Source: CAUJIW01 sp963205175 | GTDB taxonomy: Bacteria > Pseudomonadota > Alphaproteobacteria > Sphingomonadales > Sphingomonadaceae | Strand: one strand, 5' to 3' | Assembly (NCBI GenBank): GCA_041060555.1 | Contig: JBEUDS010000003.1 | Length of the DNA stretch: 64,000 nt | Shown: piece by piece, positions 7,936-15,676 of the stretch | Layout: each line of letters opens with the position of its first letter | How positions within the stretch are numbered: the first letter of the stretch is position 1 | Made by a program: the position numbers and the translations under genes | Notes under the pieces: generated by a model | Told to the model about the DNA's origin: nothing | The model's database searches: none | Seen by the model: the letters and a program-made list of their open reading frames with translations, nothing else

Positions 7936-8511
7936 TCACGCCTCGCTGTCGGCAGCCTCTTCGGCCTCGTCGGAAGCCTCGGCGGCGGGCGCCGCTTCCT
8001 CTTCTTCCTCGTCCTCGTCGACCAGCTTGGTGACGTCGACGCCCTTGGCCTGCAGCGCGGCCTCCTCATTGGAGCGGGCGACGTTGACGGTCACCGTCTC
8101 GGCGACTTCCGGGTGCAGGACAACGCGCACGGCGTGCAGCCCCAGCACCTTGATCGGCTTGTCGAGCACCACCTGCGACTTCACCACGGTGACGCCCTCG
8201 GTGGACAGCGCCTCGGCGATGTCGCGGCTGGCGACCGAACCGTACAGCTGGCCGCTGTCGCCGGCCTGGCGGATCAGAACGACGGTCTTGCCGGCGATCT
8301 TGCCCGCGTTGGCGCTGGCGGCCTCGCGCTTTTTCTGGTTGTCGGCCTCGATCTGCGCGCGCTGTGCCTCGAACAGCTTCTTGTTCTCCGCGCTGGCCCG
8401 CAGCGCCTTGCGCTTGGGCAGCAGGAAGTTGCGGGCATAGCCGGCCTTCACGGAGACGACGTCGCCGATGTTGCCGAGCTTCTCGACACGTTCCAGCAGG
8501 ATGATATCCAT
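7936..8511 (-). CDS. rplI: 50S ribosomal protein L9
   Basis: L9 is a large-subunit protein with two RNA-binding globular domains joined by a long helix. The N-terminal domain is clear (DIILLERVEKLGNIGDVV, AGYARNFLLP), followed by the connecting helix and the C-terminal domain (LYGSVASRDIAEAL). At 191 residues it is some 40 longer than the common form because of a C-terminal tail rich in Glu, Asp and Ala after residue 160. It is the last gene of the rpsF-rpsR-rplI operon, 12 bases after rpsR. The DUF2232 gene that many alphaproteobacteria carry between rpsR and rplI is absent here. Confidence 0.98.
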   Translation of the reverse strand: MDIILLERVEKLGNIGDVVSVKAGYARNFLLPKRKALRASAENKKLFEAQRAQIEADNQKKREAASANAGKIAGKTVVLIRQAGDSGQLYGSVASRDIAEALSTEGVTVVKSQVVLDKPIKVLGLHAVRVVLHPEVAETVTVNVARSNEEAALQAKGVDVTKLVDEDEEEEEAAPAAEASDEAEEAADSEA

Positions 8512-8523
8512 GGGATGCTCTCC

Positions 8524-8748
8524 TTACTGCACGAGGTAGGGCAGGAGGCCGATGTGGCGCGCCCGCTTGATCGCCTGCGACAGCTCACGCTGCTTCTTGG
8601 CGGAGACGGCGGTGATGCGGCTCGGCACGATCTTGCCACGCTCGGAAATGAAGCCCTGGAGCAGGCGCACGTCCTTGTAGTCGATCTTCGGCGCATTCTT
8701 GGCCGAGAACGGGCAGCTCTTGCGGCGACGGAAAAATGGTTTGGCCAT
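8524..8748 (-). CDS. rpsR: 30S ribosomal protein S18
   Basis: S18 pairs with S6 on the platform of the small subunit. The 74-residue protein has the standard motif order: RRRKSCPFSAKNAPKIDYKD near the start, SERGKIVPSRITAVSAKKQRE in the middle, and AIKRARHIGLLPY at the end. The start ATG at 8748 has a GGAGGG-like ribosome binding site overlapping the end of the rpsF gene region, 14 bases downstream of it. It is cotranscribed with rpsF and rplI, as expected for an operon in which the S6:S18 complex can regulate expression. Confidence 0.98.
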   Translation of the reverse strand: MAKPFFRRRKSCPFSAKNAPKIDYKDVRLLQGFISERGKIVPSRITAVSAKKQRELSQAIKRARHIGLLPYLVQ

Positions 8749-8762
8749 CGTTGAAGCCCTCC

Positions 8763-9197
8763 TTAGTGACGCGGGCCACGGCGTTCGCCGCGGTCACCAC
8801 GATCTCCGCGATCCCCGCGCTCGCCCCGTTCCGGGCGATCGCCACGCTCGCCACGCTCACCGCGCTCGCCACGATCATGCTTGCGCATCATCGCCGACGG
8901 ACCGGCGTCGAGTTCCTCCACGCGCACGGTCAGGAAACGCAGGATGTCCTCGCTCAGCGACACGTTGCGCTCCAGCTCGGCGACGGCCGGTGCCGGGGCG
9001 TCCACGTTCAGCATGACGTAGTGGGCCTTGCGGTTCTTCTTGATGCGGTAGGCGATCGACTTCAGACCCCAGTATTCGGTCTTGGTCACCTTGCCGCCCT
9101 GGGCTTCGATGATCTTGGTGAACTGGTCGGCAAGACCATCGACCTGGGCGGTCGCGAGATCCTGGCGTGCCAGAAACACATGCTCGTACAACGGCAT
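8763..9197 (-). CDS. rpsF: 30S ribosomal protein S6 with an RGE/RGD tail
   Basis: S6 is a small-subunit protein that binds 16S rRNA together with S18. The ferredoxin-like fold begins MPLYEHVFLARQDL, with WGLKSIAYRIKKNRKAHY and LNVDAPAPAVAELER in order. The ATG at 9197 is preceded by GGAGGAGAAATAAGCCC, a strong ribosome binding site; the open frame upstream to 9410 is not part of the protein. The copy is 144 residues, long for S6, because about 39 C-terminal residues are a low-complexity run of RGE and RGD units. It leads the rpsF-rpsR-rplI operon. Confidence 0.98.
   Translation of the reverse strand: MPLYEHVFLARQDLATAQVDGLADQFTKIIEAQGGKVTKTEYWGLKSIAYRIKKNRKAHYVMLNVDAPAPAVAELERNVSLSEDILRFLTVRVEELDAGPSAMMRKHDRGERGERGERGDRPERGERGDRGDRGDRGERRGPRH
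8766..8882 (-). repeat. imperfect RGE/RGD-coding repeat in the 3' end of rpsF
   Basis: About 13 imperfect 9-base units encode repeating Arg-Gly-Glu/Asp triplets in the last 39 residues of S6. Codon use varies between units, so the peptide repeat is older than a simple recent slippage event. Confidence 0.8.
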
Positions 9198-9285
9198 GGG
9201 CTTATTTCTCCTCCATGGCCGATCGCTGACGACGGGCAATCCGTCGCCCCTCCGGCTTTGTGCGGGATGTTGCGCTTTACAAAAG

Positions 9286-9319
9286 CACGTGGCGGGAAAC
9301 CGGCTGGTTCCCCGCCACG
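9286..9319 (-). terminator. intrinsic terminator after the TPR-like gene
   Basis: A 14-bp stem (CGTGGCGGGAAACC at 9288-9301 with GGTTCCCCGCCACG at 9306-9319, loop of 4) is followed on the minus strand by TGCTTTTGT. The single non-Watson-Crick position is a G-U pair in minus-strand RNA, supporting that direction. It separates the TPR-like gene from the rpsF operon. Confidence 0.8.
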
Positions 9320-9360
9320 CGGCGCTTCCATGCCTCAGGCGAGGCGAAATTGCAAGCCGA

Positions 9361-10479
9361 TTAGCGCTTGGTGCTGGCGTACAGCGACCACAGACCGGCG
9401 AGGTCCGCATAGGCGGTGCCGGCCGGAATCTTCTTGAAGGTCTCGCGGGCCGCCGGGGTGTTGCCGGCGCGAACCTGGGCGATGCCGAGGTTGATCAGCG
9501 CTTCCGGCTTGGTGCCGGCCTTGGCGAAGGCGCTGGCGGCGGCCTGGTGATTGGCCAGGCTGGTGTAGACCATGCCTGCCTTCATCAGGTCGGTCGGGTT
9601 GGCGGAGCTGGCCAGCTTGGTGACGCTGGTGGCGTTGGTCTGCGCCATGCCGGACATCCGGGTCATCAGGCTCTGGACGCGGGCGTCGTTGGGCAGGGCC
9701 TTGGCGGCGATGCCCTGTTCCAGCACCTTCTTGCCGAGACCCGGCGCGCCATTGATGGTGGCCAGCTGGGAGAACTCGTCATAGTCAGGGCCGGACTTGA
9801 GGTTGCCGGTTTCCATCATCAGCTGGAACAGCGCCAGCTTGGCCTGGCCGCCCATCGGTTCGTTCTTCAGGTTGTAGAGCAGCGAGCTCCAGTTGGCCGG
9901 CGACGGGTCGGCCTTGATCAGCCGCTCCAGCGTCTTCATGTACTCGTCCTTCTGGCCCATCTTGTACTGGGCGGCGGCGAGGCCTTCCAGCCACTCCTTG
10001 CGGGTGCCCTTGGCCAGCAGTTTCTTGTAGGCGTCGGCGGCCTTGGCCGGCTGGTTCATCTTCACATAGGACTGGGCGACGATCAGCTGCATGTCCGGGC
10101 TGCCGCTCTTGCTGGCGGCCTTGATCGCTGCCTGATAGTTGCCGGCCTGGTAATAGAGCGGCGCGACCTGGTTCGGGCCGGCGCCGATGCTTTCCAGTTC
10201 CTTGGCGGCGGCCCCGTAGTTGCGGCCGACGGTGTAGACATAGGCCGCGGCCTCGGCGACCTTCTTCTTCTCGAAGTCGCTCTTCACGGCGGCGCGGGCG
10301 GCCTGGATCTTGGCGCCAGCGGCGGCGGCATTCCCCTTCTTCGCCAGTGCAACCGCTTCCTGCAGCGGCTTGCCGACGGCCTGGCTCACGGTCTGTGCCG
10401 CGGCCGGGGCGGCGGAGAAGGCCAGGGGCGTCGCGGCGGCCAGGGCCAGGGACAGAACAAAACTGGAAACTCGGGACAT
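9361..10479 (-). CDS. periplasmic TPR-like repeat protein, function unknown
   Basis: This 372-residue protein has a Sec signal peptide (hydrophobic residues 8-25, cleavage after AAPAAA near residue 28), so it is exported. The mature part is alpha-helical and rich in Ala, with repeated units resembling tetratricopeptide repeats (for example APLYYQAGNYQAAIKAA, QSYVKMNQPAKAADAYKKLL, INLGIAQVRAGNTPAARETFKKI). TPR proteins are scaffolds for other proteins; no enzyme motif is visible. It stands alone between the rpsF operon and the divergent fabD operon, with its own terminator. Its partner and role are unknown. Confidence 0.75.
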   Translation of the reverse strand: MSRVSSFVLSLALAAATPLAFSAAPAAAQTVSQAVGKPLQEAVALAKKGNAAAAGAKIQAARAAVKSDFEKKKVAEAAAYVYTVGRNYGAAAKELESIGAGPNQVAPLYYQAGNYQAAIKAASKSGSPDMQLIVAQSYVKMNQPAKAADAYKKLLAKGTRKEWLEGLAAAQYKMGQKDEYMKTLERLIKADPSPANWSSLLYNLKNEPMGGQAKLALFQLMMETGNLKSGPDYDEFSQLATINGAPGLGKKVLEQGIAAKALPNDARVQSLMTRMSGMAQTNATSVTKLASSANPTDLMKAGMVYTSLANHQAAASAFAKAGTKPEALINLGIAQVRAGNTPAARETFKKIPAGTAYADLAGLWSLYASTKR

Positions 10480-10738
10480 TCAAACCTCGTCAGTCAGGCG
10501 GTTGTTCGCAGCAGAACCGATCAGCGATGCGCGCGGCTCCACCAGGCGGCTGGAATCGGGGACGAAACATAGCAGCAGAGCAAGCAAGGCAAAGTGAAAT
10601 CTTCGATAAGCCGTGGCTTGTGCGGGGCCGGCCGACCATCATTTCGCGCCGGTTCCCACGGAGTGACATGCCGATGCCGCCTTGCGGGGCGGTGACTCGG
10701 CGCTATAACCCGCCGGGAGTTTTTCAAGGAGGCGGTTG
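10480..10738. other. intergenic region between divergent TPR-like gene and fabD
   Basis: About 260 bases without a convincing gene. It should carry the promoter of the TPR-like gene on the minus strand and the fabD promoter on the plus strand; only the latter is recognisable. Confidence 0.6.
10682..10709 (+). promoter_or_regulatory. candidate sigma-70 promoter of fabD operon
   Basis: TTGCGG and TATAAC are separated by 16 bases, ending 29 bases before the fabD ATG. An AAGGAGG ribosome binding site at 10726-10732 follows. Confidence 0.45.
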
Positions 10739-11680
10739 ATGGCGCGCGCATTCGTGTTTCCGGGGCAGGGCAGTCAGGCGGTGGGCATGGGCAAGGCCCT
10801 CCACGACGCCAGCGGTACGGCCCGCGAGGTGTTCCAGGAGGTCGATGACGCCCTGGGCTTCGCGCTGTCGCGGCTGATGTTCGAGGGGCCGGCCGAGACC
10901 CTGACGCTGACCGAGAACGCCCAGCCGGCGATCATGGCGGTGTCGGTCGCTGTTGTCCGGGTGCTGGAGATCGATGGCGGCATCAGGCTCGCCGACAAGG
11001 CTGATTATGTCGCTGGTCACAGCCTGGGCGAATATTCCGCCCTGTGCGCCGCCGGCAGCCTGCAGCTGGCGGACACCGCGCGGCTGCTGAAACTGCGCGG
11101 CCAGGCGATGCAGGCGGCGGTGCCGGTGGGCGAGGGCGCCATGGCGGCGCTGCTGGGCCTCGACCTCGCCGACGCCCGGGCGGTCGCCGCGGCAGCGGCA
11201 CAGGGAGATGTCTGCGCCTGCGCCAATGACAACGCGCCCGGCCAGGTGGTGGTCTCGGGCGCCAGGGCGGCGGTCGAGCGGGCGATCGAGCTGGCCAAGG
11301 AAAAGGGTGCCAAGCGCTCGATCCTGCTGCCGGTGTCGGCCCCCTTCCATTGCCCGCTGATGCAGCCGGCGGCCGACAAGATGGCCGAGGCGCTGGCGAC
11401 GGCGGCCATCCGCGCGCCGTTCGTGCCGGTGATCGCCAATGTCACCGCCGGGCCGGTGACGGCGCCGGACGACATCCGCCGACTGCTGGTGGAACAGGTG
11501 ACCGGCATGGTGCGCTGGCGTGAAAGCGTCGAGGCGATGGTGGCGCTGGGCGTCGACAGCTTCGTCGAGTGCGGCGCCGGCAAGGTGCTGGCCGGCCTCA
11601 TCAAGCGCATCAACCGCGACGCGACCACGCTTAACGCCGAGACGCTGGACGACATCGAGGCGCTCGCCAAGGTGCTCTGA
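10739..11680 (+). CDS. fabD: malonyl-CoA-[acyl-carrier-protein] transacylase
   Basis: FabD loads malonyl groups from CoA onto ACP to supply fatty acid elongation. This 313-residue enzyme begins ARAFVFPGQGSQAVGMG and contains the GHSLGEYSALCAAG active-site loop (catalytic serine in GHSLG near residue 97) and the second catalytic histidine in SAPFHCPLM. The ATG at 10739 is preceded by a perfect AAGGAGG at 6-base spacing, so the overlapping TTG three bases upstream is not preferred. It opens the fabD-fabG-acpP-fabF-mltG cluster, the standard alphaproteobacterial order. Confidence 0.97.
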   Translation: MARAFVFPGQGSQAVGMGKALHDASGTAREVFQEVDDALGFALSRLMFEGPAETLTLTENAQPAIMAVSVAVVRVLEIDGGIRLADKADYVAGHSLGEYSALCAAGSLQLADTARLLKLRGQAMQAAVPVGEGAMAALLGLDLADARAVAAAAAQGDVCACANDNAPGQVVVSGARAAVERAIELAKEKGAKRSILLPVSAPFHCPLMQPAADKMAEALATAAIRAPFVPVIANVTAGPVTAPDDIRRLLVEQVTGMVRWRESVEAMVALGVDSFVECGAGKVLAGLIKRINRDATTLNAETLDDIEALAKVL

Positions 11681-11841
11681 GGTCGCGGCGCTCGGCCACC
11701 CCCGCCGGCCCCTGCCGGTGACCCGTCGCCCCGGTGCTGAATCGCCGCCGCTTGCCGCGCGGTGGCGGCTGGTCTATGGCCCGGCACAACGACGCGGTCT
11801 TGCCAGAACGTCCGCGACCCCTCGGGAATAATGGAGGAACC

Positions 11842-12579
11842 ATGTTCGATCTCAGCGGTATGAAGGCACTGGTCACCGGTGCATCCGGCGGCCTGGGCAG
11901 CGCCATTGCCAGGGCTCTCGCGGCGCAGGGCGCGCGGGTCGCGGTGTCCGGCACCCGCATGGATGCCTTGACCGGCATTGCCGCCGAACTGGGCAACGAG
12001 CCGGTTATCCTGCCGTGCAATCTTGCCGACGCGGCGTCGGTGGAGGCGCTGGTGCCGGCGGCGGTCGAGCAGCTGGGTGGCCTCGACATTCTGGTCAACA
12101 ACGCCGGCATCACCCGCGACACCCTGGCGCTGCGGATGAAGGACGAGGACTGGGCGACCGTGGTGCAGGTCAATCTGGAAGCGGCGTTCCGGCTGAGTCG
12201 GGCGGCGCTGAAGCCGATGATGAAGGCGCGCTTCGGGCGGATCATTTCGATCACCTCGATCGTCGGCGTCACCGGCAACCCCGGTCAGGCCAACTATGCC
12301 GCGTCCAAGGCCGGTCTGATCGGCATGTCGAAGAGCCTGGCGGCGGAAGTCGCCAGCCGGGGCGTGACGGTCAACTGCGTGGCGCCCGGTTTCATCGCCT
12401 CGCCCATGACCGACGTGCTGTCGGATGACCAGAAGGGCAAGCTGCTGGACAAGATTCCCGCCGGCAAACTGGGCGAGGGCGCCGACATCGGCGCGGCGGT
12501 GGCCTATCTCGCCAGCCGCGAGGCCGCCTACGTCACCGGACAGACCCTGCACGTCAATGGCGGCATGGCGATGATCTGA
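11842..12579 (+). CDS. fabG: 3-oxoacyl-[acyl-carrier-protein] reductase
   Basis: FabG reduces 3-ketoacyl-ACP with NADPH in the elongation cycle. The 245-residue short-chain dehydrogenase has the cofactor glycine motif TGASGGLGSAIA at residues 12-23, NNAG near 90, the catalytic Ser in SITSIVG, and the YAASKAG catalytic motif (Tyr and Lys near residues 152-156). The ATG at 11842 follows ATGGAGGAACC, a good ribosome binding site; upstream in-frame starts are rejected because the fold begins here. It is 161 bases after fabD, within the same operon. Confidence 0.97.
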   Translation: MFDLSGMKALVTGASGGLGSAIARALAAQGARVAVSGTRMDALTGIAAELGNEPVILPCNLADAASVEALVPAAVEQLGGLDILVNNAGITRDTLALRMKDEDWATVVQVNLEAAFRLSRAALKPMMKARFGRIISITSIVGVTGNPGQANYAASKAGLIGMSKSLAAEVASRGVTVNCVAPGFIASPMTDVLSDDQKGKLLDKIPAGKLGEGADIGAAVAYLASREAAYVTGQTLHVNGGMAMI

Positions 12580-12748
12580 GCCCGCAGCCGCCGTTTCGGG
12601 CGATCGTCGCTGAACGGTGAGGCGCGCAGGCGGGACATCTCGCAGTTTTTGGACTTGTCAGGGCTCACGGGGCAGATTAGTGCGAGCCTTCGAAGGTCGT
12701 GGGATCATTCCCCGCCAACGGAACAACACGGATAAAGGGACGAGCGAG

Positions 12749-12985
12749 ATGAGCGATATCGCTGAACGCGTTAAGAAGATCGTTGTGGAGCACCTGGGCG
12801 TCGATGCCGCCAAGGTGACCGAGACCGCAAGCTTCATCGACGATCTGGGCGCGGACAGCCTGGATACCGTGGAGCTGGTCATGGCTTTCGAGGAAGAGTT
12901 CGGCGTGGAAATCCCGGACGATGCCGCTGAAAAGATCCTGACGGTGAAGGACGCCATCGACTTCATCCAGGCCAACGGCAACTGA
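12749..12985 (+). CDS. acpP: acyl carrier protein
   Basis: ACP carries growing acyl chains on a phosphopantetheine arm. The 78-residue acidic protein has the four-helix bundle sequence with the modification site GADSLDTVELVM, where the serine at about residue 38 receives the arm. The ATG at 12749 is chosen by family length and by GGGACGAGCG upstream. It lies 169 bases after fabG and is followed by a stem-loop before fabF, which could keep acpP transcript levels higher than those of its neighbours. Confidence 0.98.
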   Translation: MSDIAERVKKIVVEHLGVDAAKVTETASFIDDLGADSLDTVELVMAFEEEFGVEIPDDAAEKILTVKDAIDFIQANGN

Positions 12986-13022
12986 TCTCGCTGGTCACGG
13001 GCTTCGTGGCCTAGCCGATACG

Positions 13023-13056
13023 ACGGCCCTCCAGGACCAATGGGGGGCCGTTCTTG
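13023..13056 (+). terminator. stem-loop between acpP and fabF, possible attenuating terminator
   Basis: A 10-bp stem with one G-U pair (ACGGCCCTCC / GGGGGGCCGT, 9-base loop) is followed by TCTTGT. The short U-poor tail suggests partial termination. Confidence 0.5.
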
Positions 13057-13118
13057 TATAGCGTCCACAGTCCGGCACGGTATCGTGTCCGGACCGATGA
13101 TATGAGGGAGGCGGAGAG

Positions 13119-14381
13119 ATGCGTCGTGTAGTCGTCACCGGATTGGGCATGGTGACTCCGCTGGGCGCCGACGTGGCGACCACCTGGTCGAACCTGATCG
13201 CCGGCAAGTCCGGCGCCGGGCCCATCACGCACTTCGATGCCAGCAATTACGCCTGCCGTATTGCCTGCGAGGTCAAGCGCGGCGATGGCTCCGATGGAAC
13301 CTTCGACCCTGGCAAGCGCGTTGATCACAAGATCCAGCGCCAGGTCGATCCGTTCATCGTGTTCGGCATCGACGCCGCCGGTCAGGCGATCGAGGATGCC
13401 GGCATCGAGGACCTCGACGAGGAGACCCGCCTGCGCGCCGGTGTGCTGATTGGCTCCGGCATCGGTGGCCTGCCGGGCATCGAGAAGGAATCGGTGAACC
13501 TGTTCCAGAATGGCCCGCGCCGGGTCAGCCCGCACTTCGTCCATGGCCGGCTGATCAACCTGGTCTCCGGCCAGGTGTCGATCAAATATGGCCTGAAGGG
13601 CCCCAACCACGCTGTCGTCACCGCCTGTTCGACCGGCGCGCACGCCATCGGCGACGCCGCTCGCCTGATCATGTGGGACGATGCCGACATCATGGTGGCC
13701 GGCGGCGCGGAAGCGACCATCTGTCCGATCGGCATCGCCGGCTTCAGCCAGGCCAAGGCGCTGTCCACCGCCTTCAACGACGAACCGACCCGCGCCTCGC
13801 GCCCCTACGATGTCGCCCGCGACGGTTTCGTGATGGGCGAGGGCGCCGGCTGCGTCGTGCTGGAGGAGTATGAACACGCCAAGAGGCGCGGCGCCAAGAT
13901 CTACGCCGAGGTTATCGGCTACGGCCTGTCGGGCGACGCCTACCATGTGACGGCGCCGGCCTCCGACGGCAATGGCGGCTTCCGCTCGATGCAGATGGCG
14001 CTCAAGCGGGCCGGCCTCAATCCCGAGGACATCGACTATGTCAACGCCCACGGCACCTCGACGCCGCTGGGCGACGAGATCGAACTGGGCGCGGTGAAGC
14101 GGCTGTTCGGGTCGGCGATCGAGACGGTGTCGATGTCGTCGACCAAGTCGGCGGTCGGGCATCTGCTGGGCGCCGCCGGCGCGGTGGAGGCGATCTTCTC
14201 CATTCTCGCCATGCGTGACCAGATCGTGCCACCGACGCTGAACCTTGAAAACCCGTCCGAATCCTGCCTCGGTGTCGACCTGGTGCCGCTCAAGGCCAAG
14301 GAACGCAAGGTGCGCGCCGTGCTGTCCAACAGCTTCGGCTTCGGTGGCACCAACGCCACGGTCATCCTCAGGGCGCTCTGA
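13119..14381 (+). CDS. fabF: 3-oxoacyl-[acyl-carrier-protein] synthase II
   Basis: FabF condenses malonyl-ACP with acyl-ACP to lengthen fatty acids. The 420-residue thiolase-fold enzyme starts RRVVVTGLGMVTPLG and has the catalytic cysteine in VVTACSTGAHAIGDA (near residue 170), the first catalytic histidine in YVNAHGTSTPLGD, and the second in KSAVGHLLGAAG, followed by the SNSFGFGGTNA C-terminal signature. The ATG at 13119 follows GGAGGCGGAGAG. It is followed after 5 bases by the GTG start of mltG. Confidence 0.98.
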   Translation: MRRVVVTGLGMVTPLGADVATTWSNLIAGKSGAGPITHFDASNYACRIACEVKRGDGSDGTFDPGKRVDHKIQRQVDPFIVFGIDAAGQAIEDAGIEDLDEETRLRAGVLIGSGIGGLPGIEKESVNLFQNGPRRVSPHFVHGRLINLVSGQVSIKYGLKGPNHAVVTACSTGAHAIGDAARLIMWDDADIMVAGGAEATICPIGIAGFSQAKALSTAFNDEPTRASRPYDVARDGFVMGEGAGCVVLEEYEHAKRRGAKIYAEVIGYGLSGDAYHVTAPASDGNGGFRSMQMALKRAGLNPEDIDYVNAHGTSTPLGDEIELGAVKRLFGSAIETVSMSSTKSAVGHLLGAAGAVEAIFSILAMRDQIVPPTLNLENPSESCLGVDLVPLKAKERKVRAVLSNSFGFGGTNATVILRAL

Positions 14382-14386
14382 CGGTC

Positions 14387-15376
14387 GTGACGCCGAGCCC
14401 GCGCCGGGTCGCGCTGATCATCGCTGCCGCTGGCCTCCTGCTGGCGGCGGCGGTCACCGGCTGGTTCGGCTGGCAACGCTACCAATGGTCGGCGGCCGGG
14501 CCCGCGCCGGCCGAGATCACCGTCTTCGTCGAACCGGGGTCGTCGCTGACCGCCGCTGCCCGCGCGCTGGAGAAATCGGGCGTGATCGCCTCGACCACCC
14601 GGTTCCTGCGGCTGGCGCGCCGGTTTGGCGGCGACAGGTCGATCCAGGCCGGTGAATACGCGTTCCCGGCCCATGCCAGCATGGCCGAAGTGCTCGACCT
14701 GATGCAGCAGGGCCGCGTGCTGCTGCACAAGGTGACACTGGTCGAGGGCATGAGCGCGCTGCAGCTTTACGAACGGCTGCTGGCGGAGCCTCTGCTGACC
14801 GGCGATGTCGCCATCCCCGAGGAAGGCACGCTGCTGCCCGATACCTACACCTTCAGCCGGGGCGAGAGCCGGGCGGCGGTGCTGGCCCGGATGCAGTCGG
14901 CGATGGAAGCGACACTGGCGGAGCTGTGGGGCAGGCGGGCCCCTGGCCTGCCGTTCGCCACGCCACGGGAGGCGGTGACGTTGGCCTCCATCGTCGAGAA
15001 GGAAACCTCGAAGAAGGAAGAACTGACTGAAGTCGCCGGGGTTTATATCAATCGGCTGCGGCTGGGCATGAAGTTGCAGGCCGACCCGACGGTGATCTAC
15101 CCGATCACCCGGGGCAAGCCGCTGGGGCGTCGGATCCGGCTGTCCGAGTTGCGGGCGGACAACGACTACAACACCTATGTCATCACCGGCCTGCCGGCGG
15201 GGCCGATCGCCAATCCCAGCCGGCGCTCGCTGGCCGCCGTGCTCAATCCCGCCAAGACCGACAACCTGTATTTCGTCGCCGACGGTTCCGGCGGCCATGT
15301 GTTCGCGCCCGATCTGGACACGCACAACCGCAATGTCGCGCGCTGGCGCCAGTTCCGCGCCGAGCAGGGCATCTAG
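14387..15376 (+). CDS. mltG: endolytic murein transglycosylase MltG
   Basis: MltG cleaves nascent glycan strands in the periplasm and is thought to set their length. The 329-residue protein has one N-terminal membrane helix (VALIIAAAGLLLAAAVTGWFGW) followed by the YceG-like catalytic domain, with SIVEKETSKKEEL containing the catalytic glutamate near residue 207, and the YNTYVITGLPAGPIANPS signature. It starts with GTG 5 bases after fabF, so translation is probably coupled. A ribbon-helix-helix gene follows after 4 bases. The position downstream of fabF is standard for alphaproteobacteria. Confidence 0.96.
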   Translation: MTPSPRRVALIIAAAGLLLAAAVTGWFGWQRYQWSAAGPAPAEITVFVEPGSSLTAAARALEKSGVIASTTRFLRLARRFGGDRSIQAGEYAFPAHASMAEVLDLMQQGRVLLHKVTLVEGMSALQLYERLLAEPLLTGDVAIPEEGTLLPDTYTFSRGESRAAVLARMQSAMEATLAELWGRRAPGLPFATPREAVTLASIVEKETSKKEELTEVAGVYINRLRLGMKLQADPTVIYPITRGKPLGRRIRLSELRADNDYNTYVITGLPAGPIANPSRRSLAAVLNPAKTDNLYFVADGSGGHVFAPDLDTHNRNVARWRQFRAEQGI

Positions 15377-15380
15377 GGAC

Positions 15381-15584
15381 GTGCTCAAGCGCTCGGTGAC
15401 CATCGCCGGCCATCGCACCAGCCTCAGTCTGGAACCGGTGTTCTGGGACGCCCTGGTGGCCGCTGCCAGCACCGAGGGCAAATCGCTCAACCAGCTTGTC
15501 GGCGAGATCGACGAGGCACGGACCACCAACCTGTCGAGCGCGATACGGGTGTGGCTCTACGAGCGGGCACGCTCTGGCCGATAG
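15381..15584 (+). CDS. small ribbon-helix-helix protein (RHH_4 type)
   Basis: This 67-residue protein matches the pattern of short ribbon-helix-helix proteins seen in alphaproteobacteria: a beta strand (KRSVTIAGHRTSLSLE), then two helices (PVFWDALVAAASTEGKSLNQLVGEID and SSAIRVWLYERA). Such proteins usually dimerise and bind DNA; its target is unknown. The GTG at 15381 is chosen because it starts the conserved strand, 4 bases past the mltG stop, and points to translational coupling. Its last codons and TAG stop form the first unit of a 25-bp tandem repeat, so the 3' end has been duplicated. Confidence 0.75.
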   Translation: MLKRSVTIAGHRTSLSLEPVFWDALVAAASTEGKSLNQLVGEIDEARTTNLSSAIRVWLYERARSGR

Positions 15585-15664
15585 ACCGCGGGCACGCTCT
15601 GGCCGATAGACCGCGGGCACGCTCTGGCCGATAGACCGCGGGCACGCTCTGGCCGACAGACCGC
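15565..15664. repeat. 25-bp tandem repeat, four copies, containing a stop codon
   Basis: Four contiguous 25-bp units begin at 15565, 15590, 15615 and 15640; the first three are near identical and the fourth has one change (GATAG to GACAG). The first unit contains the final codons and TAG of the ribbon-helix-helix gene. The array fills the gap to the convergent EamA gene. Confidence 0.97.
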
Positions 15665-15676
15665 GGGTATGACTGA

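Noticed and set aside
8766..8882. A frameshifted or chimeric S6 end
   Set aside because: The RGE/RGD codons stay in frame with the ribosomal part and end in a normal stop before rpsR, so it is an encoded tail.
15565..15664. CRISPR-like array
   Set aside because: The units are contiguous with no unique spacers and overlap a coding end, so this is a simple tandem repeat.
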